NCBI GenBank assembly: GCA_003417655.1
Contig: QVMW01000021.1
Coordinates: forward strand, 1 to 50,940
Length of the DNA: 50,940 nt
Direction of reading: 5' to 3'
DNA from: Rhodobacteraceae bacterium 63075
Lineage (GTDB): Bacteria > Pseudomonadota > Alphaproteobacteria > Rhodobacterales > Rhodobacteraceae
Made by a program: the position numbers and the translations under genes. Each line of letters starts with the position of its first letter. The stretch's first letter is position 1. Positions 34,035 to 42,186 of the stretch are shown here, piece after piece. A model generated the notes under the pieces. It was not told the origin of the DNA and did no database searches. It saw nothing but the letters and a program-made list of their open reading frames with translations.

Positions 34035-35318
34035 TCAAACCTTTGCTTCTATCGCGGCAGCCGCAGACTGGATCGCTTCAAGCGTCACGGCAAGGTCGTC
34101 CTCTGTCAGGGCGAGGCTTGGATATGTCTTGCCCGGAGATTTGAATATCCCGTGCCGTCGCAACGTGTCGTTCCAGAGTTTTGCGCGGCCGGCGTCGCTT
34201 GCCTGCACCGACCTGTAATCCCGTGCATCCTGCGCGGTAAAGACGACTTCGAACAGAGTCGCATCGCCCACGATGCGATAGGGAATGCCGGTCGGCTCAA
34301 GCGCGTCGCGGATCATGCCGCCAACCCTGTCACCAAGATCGCGAAGCCGCGCATATTGCCCGTCGCAGCGCAGGATTTCGAGGCTTTTCAGGCCAGCCGC
34401 TGCCGCCACCGGGTTGCCGGACAGCGTCCCGAGCTGCATCAGCCAGCCTTCCTCGCCCACGGCAGCCTTGTCGAAATGCGCCATGATGTCGGCCCGCCCG
34501 ACTGTTGCCGCGAGGGGAAAACCGCCCCCGATCACCTTGCCCAGAGTGCAGAGATCCGGCGTAACGCCGTAGTGTTCCTGTGCACCGCCATAGGCAAAAC
34601 GAAAGCCCGTCACGACCTCGTCGAAGATCAGGACAATGCCGTGGCGGTCGCATTCCGCGCGCAGCAGTTCAAGAAAGCCCGGCACAGGCGGGATGATACG
34701 TTGCAAGGGCTCGACGATCAGCCCGGCGACCTGGCCTTCGTATTCGGCCAGAAGCGAGCGGATGTAGTCGAAATCGTTGAACGGCGCGATCAGTATCTCG
34801 TCGGCCACGCTTTGGGGGATGCCGGCGCTGTCCGGCACAGCCTGAGGAAAATTCTCACGCCGTGAAGGGGCAAGGCTCATCTGCGCCTCGGCGGACATGC
34901 CGTGATAGCCGCCCTCGAATTTCACGATCTTGTCGCGCCCGGTGAAGGCCCGGGCGAGGCGCATGGCGTACATGTCCGCCTCTCCGCCCGACGAGACATA
35001 GCGCAGTTGTTCGGCACAGGGGACGGCGCGGCAGATTTCCTCGGCCAGTTCGATGCCGCGCGCGTTGTTGGCGAAGAATGTCTGGCCTTTGGGGAGTTGT
35101 TCGAACACCGCCTCAAGCACCTCGGGATGGCCGTGGCCCAGAAGCATGGGGCCCGATCCGATGAAGTAATCGACGTATTCTTTGCCGTCCACGTCCCAGA
35201 CCCGTGAGGCGCGGCCTTCACGGATCACGATCGAGGGGTCGAAATTGCCAAAGCCCCCGGCGGGAAGCACGGCGCGGGCGCGCTCGGCCCATTCGGCTTG
35301 GGTGTGCTGTCTGTTCAT
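34035..35318 (-). CDS. Class-III aminotransferase (glutamate-1-semialdehyde aminomutase-like)
   Basis: A 427-residue PLP-dependent enzyme. Motifs: GSGPMLLGHGHPEV at the N-terminal part, SSGGEADMYAMRLARAFTGR near 109-128, GLIVEPLQ, LIFDEVVTGFR (PLP-Asp), and CTLGKVIGGGFPLAA with the PLP lysine. It belongs to the GSA-like class-III group, but its catabolic-type neighbours (DMGDH-like flavoprotein, enolase fragment) suggest a substrate other than glutamate-1-semialdehyde. Four bases separate it from the upstream enolase remnant, as if they once formed an operon. Confidence 0.88.
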   Translation of the reverse strand: MNRQHTQAEWAERARAVLPAGGFGNFDPSIVIREGRASRVWDVDGKEYVDYFIGSGPMLLGHGHPEVLEAVFEQLPKGQTFFANNARGIELAEEICRAVPCAEQLRYVSSGGEADMYAMRLARAFTGRDKIVKFEGGYHGMSAEAQMSLAPSRRENFPQAVPDSAGIPQSVADEILIAPFNDFDYIRSLLAEYEGQVAGLIVEPLQRIIPPVPGFLELLRAECDRHGIVLIFDEVVTGFRFAYGGAQEHYGVTPDLCTLGKVIGGGFPLAATVGRADIMAHFDKAAVGEEGWLMQLGTLSGNPVAAAAGLKSLEILRCDGQYARLRDLGDRVGGMIRDALEPTGIPYRIVGDATLFEVVFTAQDARDYRSVQASDAGRAKLWNDTLRRHGIFKSPGKTYPSLALTEDDLAVTLEAIQSAAAAIEAKV

Positions 35319-35322
35319 GTCG

Positions 35323-35496
35323 TCAATCCAGTATCAGGTCAGGCGTGCCCAGAAGGTCGCGATCGGGCGTGATGCCAAGGCCCGGGCCGTCGGGCGGGGT
35401 GATGCGGCCATTGGCCCGGACGGGGCCGCTCTTTGCAATGCGCGGGCTGACATAGCCCGAGAGATCGCAGACGTTCAGCACCCGGGCGAACTTCAT
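35323..35496 (-). pseudogene. C-terminal remnant of an enolase-superfamily (mandelate racemase/MLE) gene
   Basis: An open frame of 57 codons. Its translation runs FARVLNVCDLSGYVSPRI and then GRITPPDGPGLGITPDRDLLG, which is the typical last segment of mandelate racemase/muconate lactonising enzymes (the PDGPGLG motif). The other ~300 residues, including all catalytic Lys and metal ligands, are absent. Its first ATG overlaps the stop codon of the flavoprotein gene (ATGA), so the deletion joined the two genes. Whether the small peptide is translated is unknown. Not long enough to be functional as an enolase-type enzyme. Confidence 0.75.
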
Positions 35497-37967
35497 TCGG
35501 CAGGTTCTGTTGCGGCGTCGGTGCGCGGCAGGAGGCTCTGAGGGTCGTAGGCCGGTTCACCCAGAACATGGGCGGAGCGCGATCTGCCGTGGATCACCAC
35601 CTCCAGTTTCGTGCCGGGAATAGCGGCGCACGGCTTGACATATGCAAAGGCCAGGATCTTGCCGACGGTGTGGCCATAGGCCACCGAGGCGGTCGACCCG
35701 ACGACGTCGCCATCCACCAGCACGGCTTCGCCGCCATGTCCGTCAAGCTCGCCATCCGGCTCGATCTCAAGGTAAGCGCAGGTCCAGGGGTGCTCCCCGG
35801 CCTCGGCCCGAGCAGCACTTTCTCGGGTGGCCTCAACCCCCAGATACTCCTTGTCGAGCTTGGCAAAGCGCATGACATCGGCGTCGGGCAAGGTCACTTC
35901 GTTGGTCAGCTCCCCCGCGCCCTTGAACCCTTTTTCCATCCGCAACGCATTCATCGCGAAGCTGCCATAGTCGGCGATGCCATGTGCCTTGCCCGCCGCC
36001 CAAAGCGCGTCGTAGACGGCCAGAGCATGTTCTCGGGGAATGTGGAATTCCCACCCCAACTCTCCGGCGTAGGACATGCGGAAGGCCCAGACCGGCGCGC
36101 CGGCCACGGTGATCTGTTGCGCCGTCAGCCAGCGGAACCCGGCATTCGACAGGTCGGCATCGGTGCATTGGGCCAGAACCGCGCGGGAGGCCGGGCCGTT
36201 GAGAGCAAGAGCAGCCCAGTCGTTGGAACGCAGGATGACCTGCGCGTCCTCACCCGCGCGGTTCTGTTCGAGATGGTCCAGCAGGCGTTGCTCGAAGAAC
36301 GCGGCGCAGACGAGATAGAAGCGATCCCCGGCCAACCGGACCACCGTGGTTTCCAACTCGATCCGCCCCCGCCGGTTGAGCATGTGGGTCAGCGCGATCC
36401 CGCCCAGCTTCTGTGGCAGACGGTTTGCGATCAGACGGTCCAGCAGGGCCTCGGCCCCCGGACCTGACACTTCGACCTTTGTGAAGGCGGAAATGTCCAT
36501 GATGCCCACGCGCTCGCGCACGGCGCGGCATTCCGCGCCCACCACGTCGTGGACCGCGTTGCGGCGGAAGGAGTAGTGATCTTCCTGCGCCACGCCGTCG
36601 CGGGCAAACCAGCGGGGGCGCTCGTGGCCGTAGACCTCCTCGTACACCGCCCCTTTTTCCTTCAGGCGATCGTAGAGTGGCGAGGGTTTGACGGGCCGTC
36701 CGGCCAAGCGGTTGTAATGCGGAAAGGGGATTTCGTGGCGCAGGCAGTAATCTTCCTTTGCCTTGATAACCTGCCAGTCCTTGGTCGCATAGCTGCCGAA
36801 GCGGCGCGGGTCATAGTCGCGCATCGAGATATCGGCCGCGCCATGCACCATCCAGCGCGCCAACTCGCGCGTGAGCCCCGGCCCCCATCCGATGCCGATC
36901 TGCGTGCCGCAGCAGCACCAGTAGTTGCGCATGCCGGGCGCGGGGCCGATCAGCGGGTTGCCGTCCGGCGGATGGCTGATGGCACCGTGCACATCGCGGG
37001 TGATCCCCAGCTCGGCGAACAGGGGCATCCGGTCCAGCGCATTTTCCAGCCACGGCATGACCCGGTCATAATCGGCCTCGAAAAGCTCGTTCTCGGCGTC
37101 CCAGGGGCAATGATCCTCCCAAACGGTATTGGGGTTTTCCTTTTCATAGATCCCGATCAGGCCTTTCTTCTGCTCCATCCGGATATAGCCGGACACCAGC
37201 CTGTCATCGCGGATCACGGGCAATTCGCGGTCCAGTTGCTCGAACTCCGGCACCGTATCGGTCACGAAGTAGTGGTGGGTCATGGAGGTCATGGGCAGTT
37301 GCAGGCCCGACCATTCGCCCATCTGGCGGGCATAGGTGCCGCCCGCGTTGACCACATGCTCGCAGCGGATCGTGCCTTTCTCGGTTTCGACCACCCAGTC
37401 CTCGCCCTGCCGGGTGATGTTGGTGGCGCGGCAGCGGCGGATGATCCGCACGCCGTTGCGGCGCGCGCCGTTGGCCATGGCCATGGTCACGTTGGTCGGA
37501 TCGACATGCCCGTCGTCCGGCGTGTGCAGCGCGCCCAGGACCCCATCGAGATTGTAGAACGGATGCAGTTCCGCCACGCGATCGGGGCTGACAAGTTCGA
37601 TGTTGAACCCCAGAGTGCGGCCCACGGACAGGGTGTGGCGCAGCCAGTCCATCTCGTCCTCGGTATAGGCCAGCCTGAACGAGCCGCAGCCATGCCACGT
37701 GACGGGCTGCCCCGTCTCGGCTTCCAGCGCGCCGGAATACAGATCGATGTTGTAATCCACGCATTTGCCGAGGCTGAAGCTTGATGTCGAATGCGTGATC
37801 TGGCCTGCCGCGTGCCATGTCGACCCGCTGGTCAGTTCCGCCTTTTCCAACAGGACCGTGTCAGGCCGCCAGCCCTCGTGGCCCAGGTGATAGGCCAGGC
37901 CGACGCCCATGACGCCACCCCCGACGATGACGACGCGCGCCTGGGTGGGGAAGTCGGATTCGGACAT
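35493..37967 (-). CDS. DMGDH/sarcosine dehydrogenase-like FAD oxidoreductase with GcvT domains
   Basis: An 824-residue enzyme. The N-terminal DAO domain has VVIVGGGVMGVGLAYHLG and SGSTWHAAGQI; in dimethylglycine dehydrogenase the His of this motif carries covalent FAD. Then come a linker, and the GcvT folate-binding domains from about residue 425 (VGIMDISAFTKVEVSGPGAEALLDRL, then MSYAGELGWEFHIP, GSFAMNALRMEKGFKGAGELTNEVTL and a GCV_T_C tail). Expected reaction: oxidative N-demethylation of a methylated amine, transferring one carbon to tetrahydrofolate. Its ATG at 37967 abuts a truncated Rieske gene read in the opposite direction. Confidence 0.88.
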   Translation of the reverse strand: MSESDFPTQARVVIVGGGVMGVGLAYHLGHEGWRPDTVLLEKAELTSGSTWHAAGQITHSTSSFSLGKCVDYNIDLYSGALEAETGQPVTWHGCGSFRLAYTEDEMDWLRHTLSVGRTLGFNIELVSPDRVAELHPFYNLDGVLGALHTPDDGHVDPTNVTMAMANGARRNGVRIIRRCRATNITRQGEDWVVETEKGTIRCEHVVNAGGTYARQMGEWSGLQLPMTSMTHHYFVTDTVPEFEQLDRELPVIRDDRLVSGYIRMEQKKGLIGIYEKENPNTVWEDHCPWDAENELFEADYDRVMPWLENALDRMPLFAELGITRDVHGAISHPPDGNPLIGPAPGMRNYWCCCGTQIGIGWGPGLTRELARWMVHGAADISMRDYDPRRFGSYATKDWQVIKAKEDYCLRHEIPFPHYNRLAGRPVKPSPLYDRLKEKGAVYEEVYGHERPRWFARDGVAQEDHYSFRRNAVHDVVGAECRAVRERVGIMDISAFTKVEVSGPGAEALLDRLIANRLPQKLGGIALTHMLNRRGRIELETTVVRLAGDRFYLVCAAFFEQRLLDHLEQNRAGEDAQVILRSNDWAALALNGPASRAVLAQCTDADLSNAGFRWLTAQQITVAGAPVWAFRMSYAGELGWEFHIPREHALAVYDALWAAGKAHGIADYGSFAMNALRMEKGFKGAGELTNEVTLPDADVMRFAKLDKEYLGVEATRESAARAEAGEHPWTCAYLEIEPDGELDGHGGEAVLVDGDVVGSTASVAYGHTVGKILAFAYVKPCAAIPGTKLEVVIHGRSRSAHVLGEPAYDPQSLLPRTDAATEPAE

Positions 37968-39034
37968 GGCAGTTCGCAGGCCGCGACAGTCAACTGGAGC
38001 ACCCCGGCGATTACTTCGCTTTCGAAATGGCGGGTGAAAGCCTGTTCTGTATCAAGGGACGCGACGGCGAGATCCGCACGTTCTACAACGTGTGCCAGCA
38101 CCGGGCGCATCAGCTTGTCAGTGGCGAAGGCTCCACCCGCGTCGTGGTCTGCCCCTACCATGCCTGGACTTACGAGCTGACCGGAGAACTGCGCGCGGCG
38201 CCGAACACCAAGTCCGTTCCAGGCTTCGACAAATCCGCCGTCTGCCTGACCGAGGTGCGCACCGAACTTTTCCTGGGTTTCATCTTCGTCAATCTCGATC
38301 CCGATGCGGCCCCGATGGACGTGTGGTTTCCGGGGGTGCGCGAAGAGCTGATGGAATGGCTGCCGCACTGGGAAAGCCTGAAACCGCTTGAATGGGTGGA
38401 AATCCCGGAAAACTGCAACTGGAAGGTCTCGGTCGAGAACTACTCCGAATGCTACCATTGCTCGCTCAACCATCCGACCTTCGCGACAGGGATCATCAAG
38501 CCCGAAACCTATGACATTCAGCCAGAAGGCTATTGTCTGCGCCATACGACCGAGTGCCAGAGCCTTGAGAACATGAGCTACGACATCGACCGCTCGAAGC
38601 CGCACTCCGAGGAATATTCAAGCTGGTTCCTCTGGCCGATGTTCAGCTTTCAGGTTTATCCGGGCAACGTGCTGAACACCTACCACTGGCGCGCGATCGA
38701 CCCCGATCACGTGGTCGTCCGGCGCGGTTGGTATACCGAAGGCGGGTGGGAATACGATCTGTTCTTCGACCGGGGCCAGTCTTTCCCGGGAGAAGCGGTC
38801 AGGATCGAGTCGACCGAGCTGATCTGTCAAATGGTTGCCGAGAAAGCAGGCGCTTCCATCCTGCCGCGGCTCAGCGTTGCGATGTCGGCCTGCTCGGCCC
38901 GCGTGGCGGTGGCCGAACTCGATGTCGAACCGATATCCTTCGACTGGCATCTGCTGCATGGCGGAGAGACCGCACCGGGCCTGCTGGACCGTATCGAACA
39001 GGATTCAGACGACTGGTTGCAGACAGCTTTTTAG
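37967..39034 (+). pseudogene. Rieske oxygenase alpha subunit lacking its 5' end
   Basis: Recognisable coding starts at a TGG at 37967 (WQFAGRDSQLEHPGDYFAFEMAGESLF), but no in-frame start lies before it. The first internal ATG is at 38027 and gives 335 residues. The Rieske centre is intact (CQHRAHQL, then CPYHAW), as is the mononuclear-iron region SECYHCSLNH. Family members, such as glycine-betaine and stachydrine demethylases, normally have about 30 more residues before the WQF segment. The loss coincides exactly with the start codon of the divergent flavoprotein gene, so a rearrangement placed this gene head to head without a start or promoter. A shortened protein from 38027 cannot be excluded. 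Confidence 0.75.
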
Positions 39035-39458
39035 CATGCAGCCGTCGCTCGTGATTGTCGGGGTGCGGTCACCTCATCGGGTGCGTCGCGCTACGGAGGA
39101 AGACTGGAGGGAACAGTCTGACCTGAATTCCACGGAAGCTGTTTTCGCGTCCGCACACCAGGTCGGGTCTTATATGCGCCGGCTTTATTCGGGTAAGCGG
39201 GCGGGACGCGGGCATTCGCTGCAAGTGCGACGCAAGCATACCGGTCAACCGGAAACGGACATTCGGGTCGCTCGACAAAACAGAACGTTTTCGGCACTGC
39301 TGAATAGCCGTTCCAAACCCGTGGCGACCACCAGACGGACTGCAAATCCTGTGGTTGAGACATGCATATTCGAAGGTGAAAGAGTGGACTGAGGCCCTTG
39401 ATAGGAATGCGGGCGCGGTGCTGTTCAAGCCGCGCTCAAGCCCACCTCATCGCGGAGT
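39035..39458. other. Non-coding, decayed-looking region
   Basis: These 424 bases carry open frames on both strands, but none has a convincing start, codon use or product. The composition is less GC-rich than the flanks. The minus-strand text resembles degenerate, frequently mis-annotated sequence I have seen dispersed in roseobacters (inference). It forms one boundary of the 34-39 kb segment; a similar stretch is at about 33800-34034. Confidence 0.4.
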
Positions 39459-40040
39459 TCAATCACAGCCGTTGTGACGCCGCCACATCGTCGGATCATG
39501 ACCTTCCGGCACGGTCGCGCAGGGGTCCGCTGCGCCGTAGCCACGCAGGTCGTTGTAGCGCGCGATCTGTTCGGCCGTCAGCAGCGGCGGCGTTTCCAGG
39601 TGGCGCGAGAGGTGGATGAAGCGCAGCTCGGCACGCGCGGCGGCGGCGGTGTCGACCAGGTCGCGCAGCGCCTCCGGTGTCAGATCGCCCGCGCGAAACC
39701 CCGCCTCGATGGCCGCCTCCGCCGCGATGAGGCGTTCTCCGGCCGCCTGCGCCTCGGCCTGCATCGCGGCGAAGATCGCCTCGATGGCGCTCACCTGCTC
39801 CGGCGACAGGCCGATCTCCTCCTGCAATTCCAGAAGATGCGCCGGCCCCGGCACGCCATTGAGTTCCGCCGCCAGCGCAAGGCCCCAGCCGCGGCCTGCG
39901 CGCAGATCCTCGATATCCTCGGCAGACAGGCTCTTGATGTCGCGGTCCTCCATCCCGGCATAGGGGGAATGGCCCTGATGCTGGGCAACCGCGCCGAGGG
40001 GAATGGTCAAAACAAGACACGCGAGCGCGAGACGAATCAT
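39459..40040 (-). CDS. Periplasmic Spy/CpxP-like protein
   Basis: A 193-residue protein with a signal peptide (MIRLALACLVLTIPLGAVAQ) followed by a His-rich start (HQGHSPYAG). The body is helical, with LELQEEIGLSPEQVSAIEAIFAAMQAEAQAAGERLIAAE and later LTAEQIARYNDLRGY, the arrangement seen in Spy/CpxP-like metal- or stress-response chaperones. The second LTAEQ segment matches their LTxxQ motif. The C-terminus MWRRHNGCD has further possible metal ligands. It is divergent from a Crp/Fnr-type regulator, which likely controls it. Confidence 0.78.
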   Translation of the reverse strand: MIRLALACLVLTIPLGAVAQHQGHSPYAGMEDRDIKSLSAEDIEDLRAGRGWGLALAAELNGVPGPAHLLELQEEIGLSPEQVSAIEAIFAAMQAEAQAAGERLIAAEAAIEAGFRAGDLTPEALRDLVDTAAAARAELRFIHLSRHLETPPLLTAEQIARYNDLRGYGAADPCATVPEGHDPTMWRRHNGCD

Positions 40041-40094
40041 GGGGGACCTCTTGTGGTTTTATCCTCTCTCTCGCATCCGGTGGCAGTGTTGCAT

Positions 40095-40108
40095 ATGATC
40101 GTTATCAT
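40095..40108. promoter_or_regulatory. FNR/CRP-like palindromic box
   Basis: Perfect palindrome ATGAT-N4-ATCAT, close to the TTGAT-N4-ATCAA consensus of the Crp/Fnr family. It lies between the divergent Spy-like and Crp/Fnr genes and overlaps the regulator's start, which fits autoregulation. Confidence 0.55.
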
Positions 40109-40643
40109 GTCCGTTCTGTTCGAGCCTCTCTTTGCCGATGCGGCCACGCGCGACTTCGCCGCCGGAGACCTGCTGTTCCGCGCTGGCGACCCGGTGGCGT
40201 CGATGATCCTGCTCCGGTCCGGGCGCGCCGATCTGGTGCGGCATACGGACCATGGGCTCAAGATGATCCTGCAGCGTGCCGGACCAGGGCAGATCCTCGC
40301 CGAGGCGTCCGCCTGGTCGGACGCCTATCATTGCGATGCGGTGGCGGATGAGCCGTGCGTGGCGGCGCTCCTGCCGCGGCAGACGTTCCGCAATCGGCTG
40401 AGATCGGACCCCGATCTTGCGGAGCTCTGGACAGGAACCCTCGCCCGTGGGATTCAGGCAGCGCGGCTGAGGGCCGAGATCCGATCACTTCCACGGGTGG
40501 CCGACCGTCTCGATGCATGGCTCGCGGAAGGCCACAGCTTACCGGAGAAGGGCCGCTGGCAGGAGGTGGCCGCGGAACTGGGCGTCACCCGGGAGGCCCT
40601 TTATCGAGAATTGGCGCGTCGGCGTTCGGAGAAACGTGCATGA
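40107..40643 (+). CDS. Crp/Fnr family transcriptional regulator
   Basis: A 178-residue regulator. The N-terminal cyclic-nucleotide-binding fold is [47 protein letters not shown]. The C-terminal helix-turn-helix is [26 protein letters not shown]. It has few cysteines (one at DAYHCDA, one at EPCVAA), not the FNR iron-sulfur set, so the ligand is unclear. The start is at 40107 (or 40095, four codons earlier). Its stop overlaps the ATG of the ynfA remnant (ATGA). Confidence 0.85.
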   Translation: MSVLFEPLFADAATRDFAAGDLLFRAGDPVASMILLRSGRADLVRHTDHGLKMILQRAGPGQILAEASAWSDAYHCDAVADEPCVAALLPRQTFRNRLRSDPDLAELWTGTLARGIQAARLRAEIRSLPRVADRLDAWLAEGHSLPEKGRWQEVAAELGVTREALYRELARRRSEKRA

Positions 40644-40777
40644 CCTTCATCTGGTATCTGATTGCGGCGTTTGCGGAGATCGCTGGGTGCTTCGCCTTCT
40701 GGGCCTGGGCGCGGCTGGACAAGTCGGCGCTCTGGCTGATCGGCAGCGCGGTGATCCTTCTGCCGCAGCGCGGCTGA
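40640..40777 (+). pseudogene. Internally deleted ynfA (UPF0060) remnant
   Basis: The 45-codon frame starts [33 protein letters not shown], a classic YnfA N-terminus with two hydrophobic stretches, and then passes directly to [12 protein letters not shown], which resembles the YnfA C-terminus. Intact YnfA is about 108 residues with four membrane helices, so the middle ~60 residues have been lost in frame. It overlaps the Crp/Fnr stop codon, so the original pair was probably co-translated. The next gene is convergent with a three-base gap. Confidence 0.75.
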
Positions 40778-40780
40778 GGG

Positions 40781-41833
40781 TCAGCCGAGCCCGGCGGCAA
40801 TCCGCGACACGACGGCGAGGGCATCGGCGGTCCCGTTCGCCTCGCCCTTTTCGAAGTCGCCCTCGATCGTGCCCATCTGGTTGGTGACGTGGGCGAGGCA
40901 GATCACGTCCTGATCCCGCGCCCGGGCGAAAGCGTAGAGCGCCGCCGCTTCCATCTCGACCGCCAGAATGCCACGCGACCGTGCCGCAGCGATGGCGGCC
41001 TCCGTCTCGCGGAACGGCGCGTCGGTGGTCCAGGTCGCGCCGATGAGCACGCGCGGTCCGTCCTCGAACGCACCATCCAGTCGGGAAAGAAGCTGCTCGG
41101 GCGCGGCGCTCCAGTCGGAGGGCGGCAGGTAGTGATAGCTCGTGCCCTCATCGCGCCACGCCCGGTCGATCAGGATGAAATATGGCGGCGTGCCCTCCGG
41201 CGAGATCTGACCCGACGAAGTGACGCTGATCAGGAGTTCGCATCCCGAGGCGAACATCTCCTCAGCCACAAGCACGGCGAAGGACGCGCCGACAGCGCAG
41301 CCGACCACGCCGATCTCGTGGCCCTCCAGATCGAACACCCACATCTCGGTATGATAGCAGACCCATCCGTCGTGCCGCCGCGCGCGGCCTTCGGCGCAGA
41401 GCTGTCGGACGATGTCGCCGTCCGGGTCGAGCAGGCAGACCTTCGGCACCGCGACAGCCTCCGCACCTTTCTGGCGACGCGCCTCGCGCAGCAGGCTTTC
41501 GGGCGTGAAGGCGGACGGGGCGTCGTGATGTTTGTCGGCAAGGATGGGCGCAAGCCAGCCGTTCGTGCCGCCTTCGAGCCAGAGGGCGTGCGGGTGGCCG
41601 AGCCTGTTCAGGATGTCCACGCCTTCGGCGGACCGCCCGCCGCCCTTGCCGCAAATGGTCACGGGTGTTGTGCCGGCAGGGATTTCACCCGCACGAGCCT
41701 CGAGGTCGGCCAGCGGGATATGCACGGCACCCGTCACATGCGCGGCGGCGTAATCATTGGCGTCGCGCACGTCGATCAGGTGGAAGCGGGTCGGGGCACC
41801 CGCGAGGGCGGCTAGGGTAAGCATCTGAGCCAT
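40781..41833 (-). CDS. Rhodanese-nucleoside phosphorylase fusion
   Basis: A 350-residue two-domain protein. Residues 1-90 form a rhodanese domain (HLIDVRDANDYAAAHVTGAVHIPLADL, active-site loop ICGKGGGRS with Cys61), a persulfide carrier type. Residues about 130-350 form an NP-I nucleoside phosphorylase fold: HTEMWVFDLEGHEIGVVGCAVGASFAVLVAEE, then the TDAPFRE segment and VEMEAAALYAFA at about 292-303, the family hallmark. At the position where purine phosphorylases have VSD, this has VTN (Asn318), which may shift base specificity. The ATG at 41833 overlaps the DsrE stop (TGATG). Last gene of the operon; substrate not known. Confidence 0.82.
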   Translation of the reverse strand: MAQMLTLAALAGAPTRFHLIDVRDANDYAAAHVTGAVHIPLADLEARAGEIPAGTTPVTICGKGGGRSAEGVDILNRLGHPHALWLEGGTNGWLAPILADKHHDAPSAFTPESLLREARRQKGAEAVAVPKVCLLDPDGDIVRQLCAEGRARRHDGWVCYHTEMWVFDLEGHEIGVVGCAVGASFAVLVAEEMFASGCELLISVTSSGQISPEGTPPYFILIDRAWRDEGTSYHYLPPSDWSAAPEQLLSRLDGAFEDGPRVLIGATWTTDAPFRETEAAIAAARSRGILAVEMEAAALYAFARARDQDVICLAHVTNQMGTIEGDFEKGEANGTADALAVVSRIAAGLG

Positions 41834-42186
41834 CAGAACACCAGCACCTTGTCGGCGGCGAGCGTTCCTTGCGCGAGTTCGTCCATGGTCGAGCGGCTCG
41901 TCCCCTCCATCATGTCGCCCTCGGCGAGGCCGCGCGCGTCCATGCAGGTGCCGCACATCAAAACGCGCCCCTTGGCGGTGATGACGCGACGGATCATTCT
42001 TTCGACGTTGTAGTAGCCATCCGGCGTCTTCTGCCCCGCCTTGGCGCAAAGCACCGCGTCGGCCATCAGGAAGACGGTGATGCCCGCGTCGGGGTCATTC
42101 TTTGCCAGTGCGTGGGCCATGCGCAGCCCGTTGAAACTGCGCTCGGTGCCATAGGGCGGATCGTTCAGAAGGATCAGGTGTTTCAT
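41833..42186 (-). CDS. DsrE-family sulfur-relay-like protein
   Basis: A 117-residue DsrE/F-like protein: MKHLILLNDPPYGTERSFNGLRMAHAL, then ITVFLMADAVLCAKAGQ, then RVLMCGTCMDARGL. The cysteine in the CGTC segment (Cys78/Cys81) sits where DsrE/TusD proteins carry the persulfide. The pattern of a sulfur carrier beside rhodanese domains implies sulfur transfer. Its ATG overlaps the MFS stop (ATGA), and its stop overlaps the fusion gene start. Confidence 0.85.
   Translation of the reverse strand: MKHLILLNDPPYGTERSFNGLRMAHALAKNDPDAGITVFLMADAVLCAKAGQKTPDGYYNVERMIRRVITAKGRVLMCGTCMDARGLAEGDMMEGTSRSTMDELAQGTLAADKVLVF

Noticed and set aside
39069..39428. A 119-codon minus-strand frame in the gap before the Spy-like gene
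   Set aside because: No ribosome site, no domain, and a translation that resembles degenerate dispersed sequence rather than a protein.
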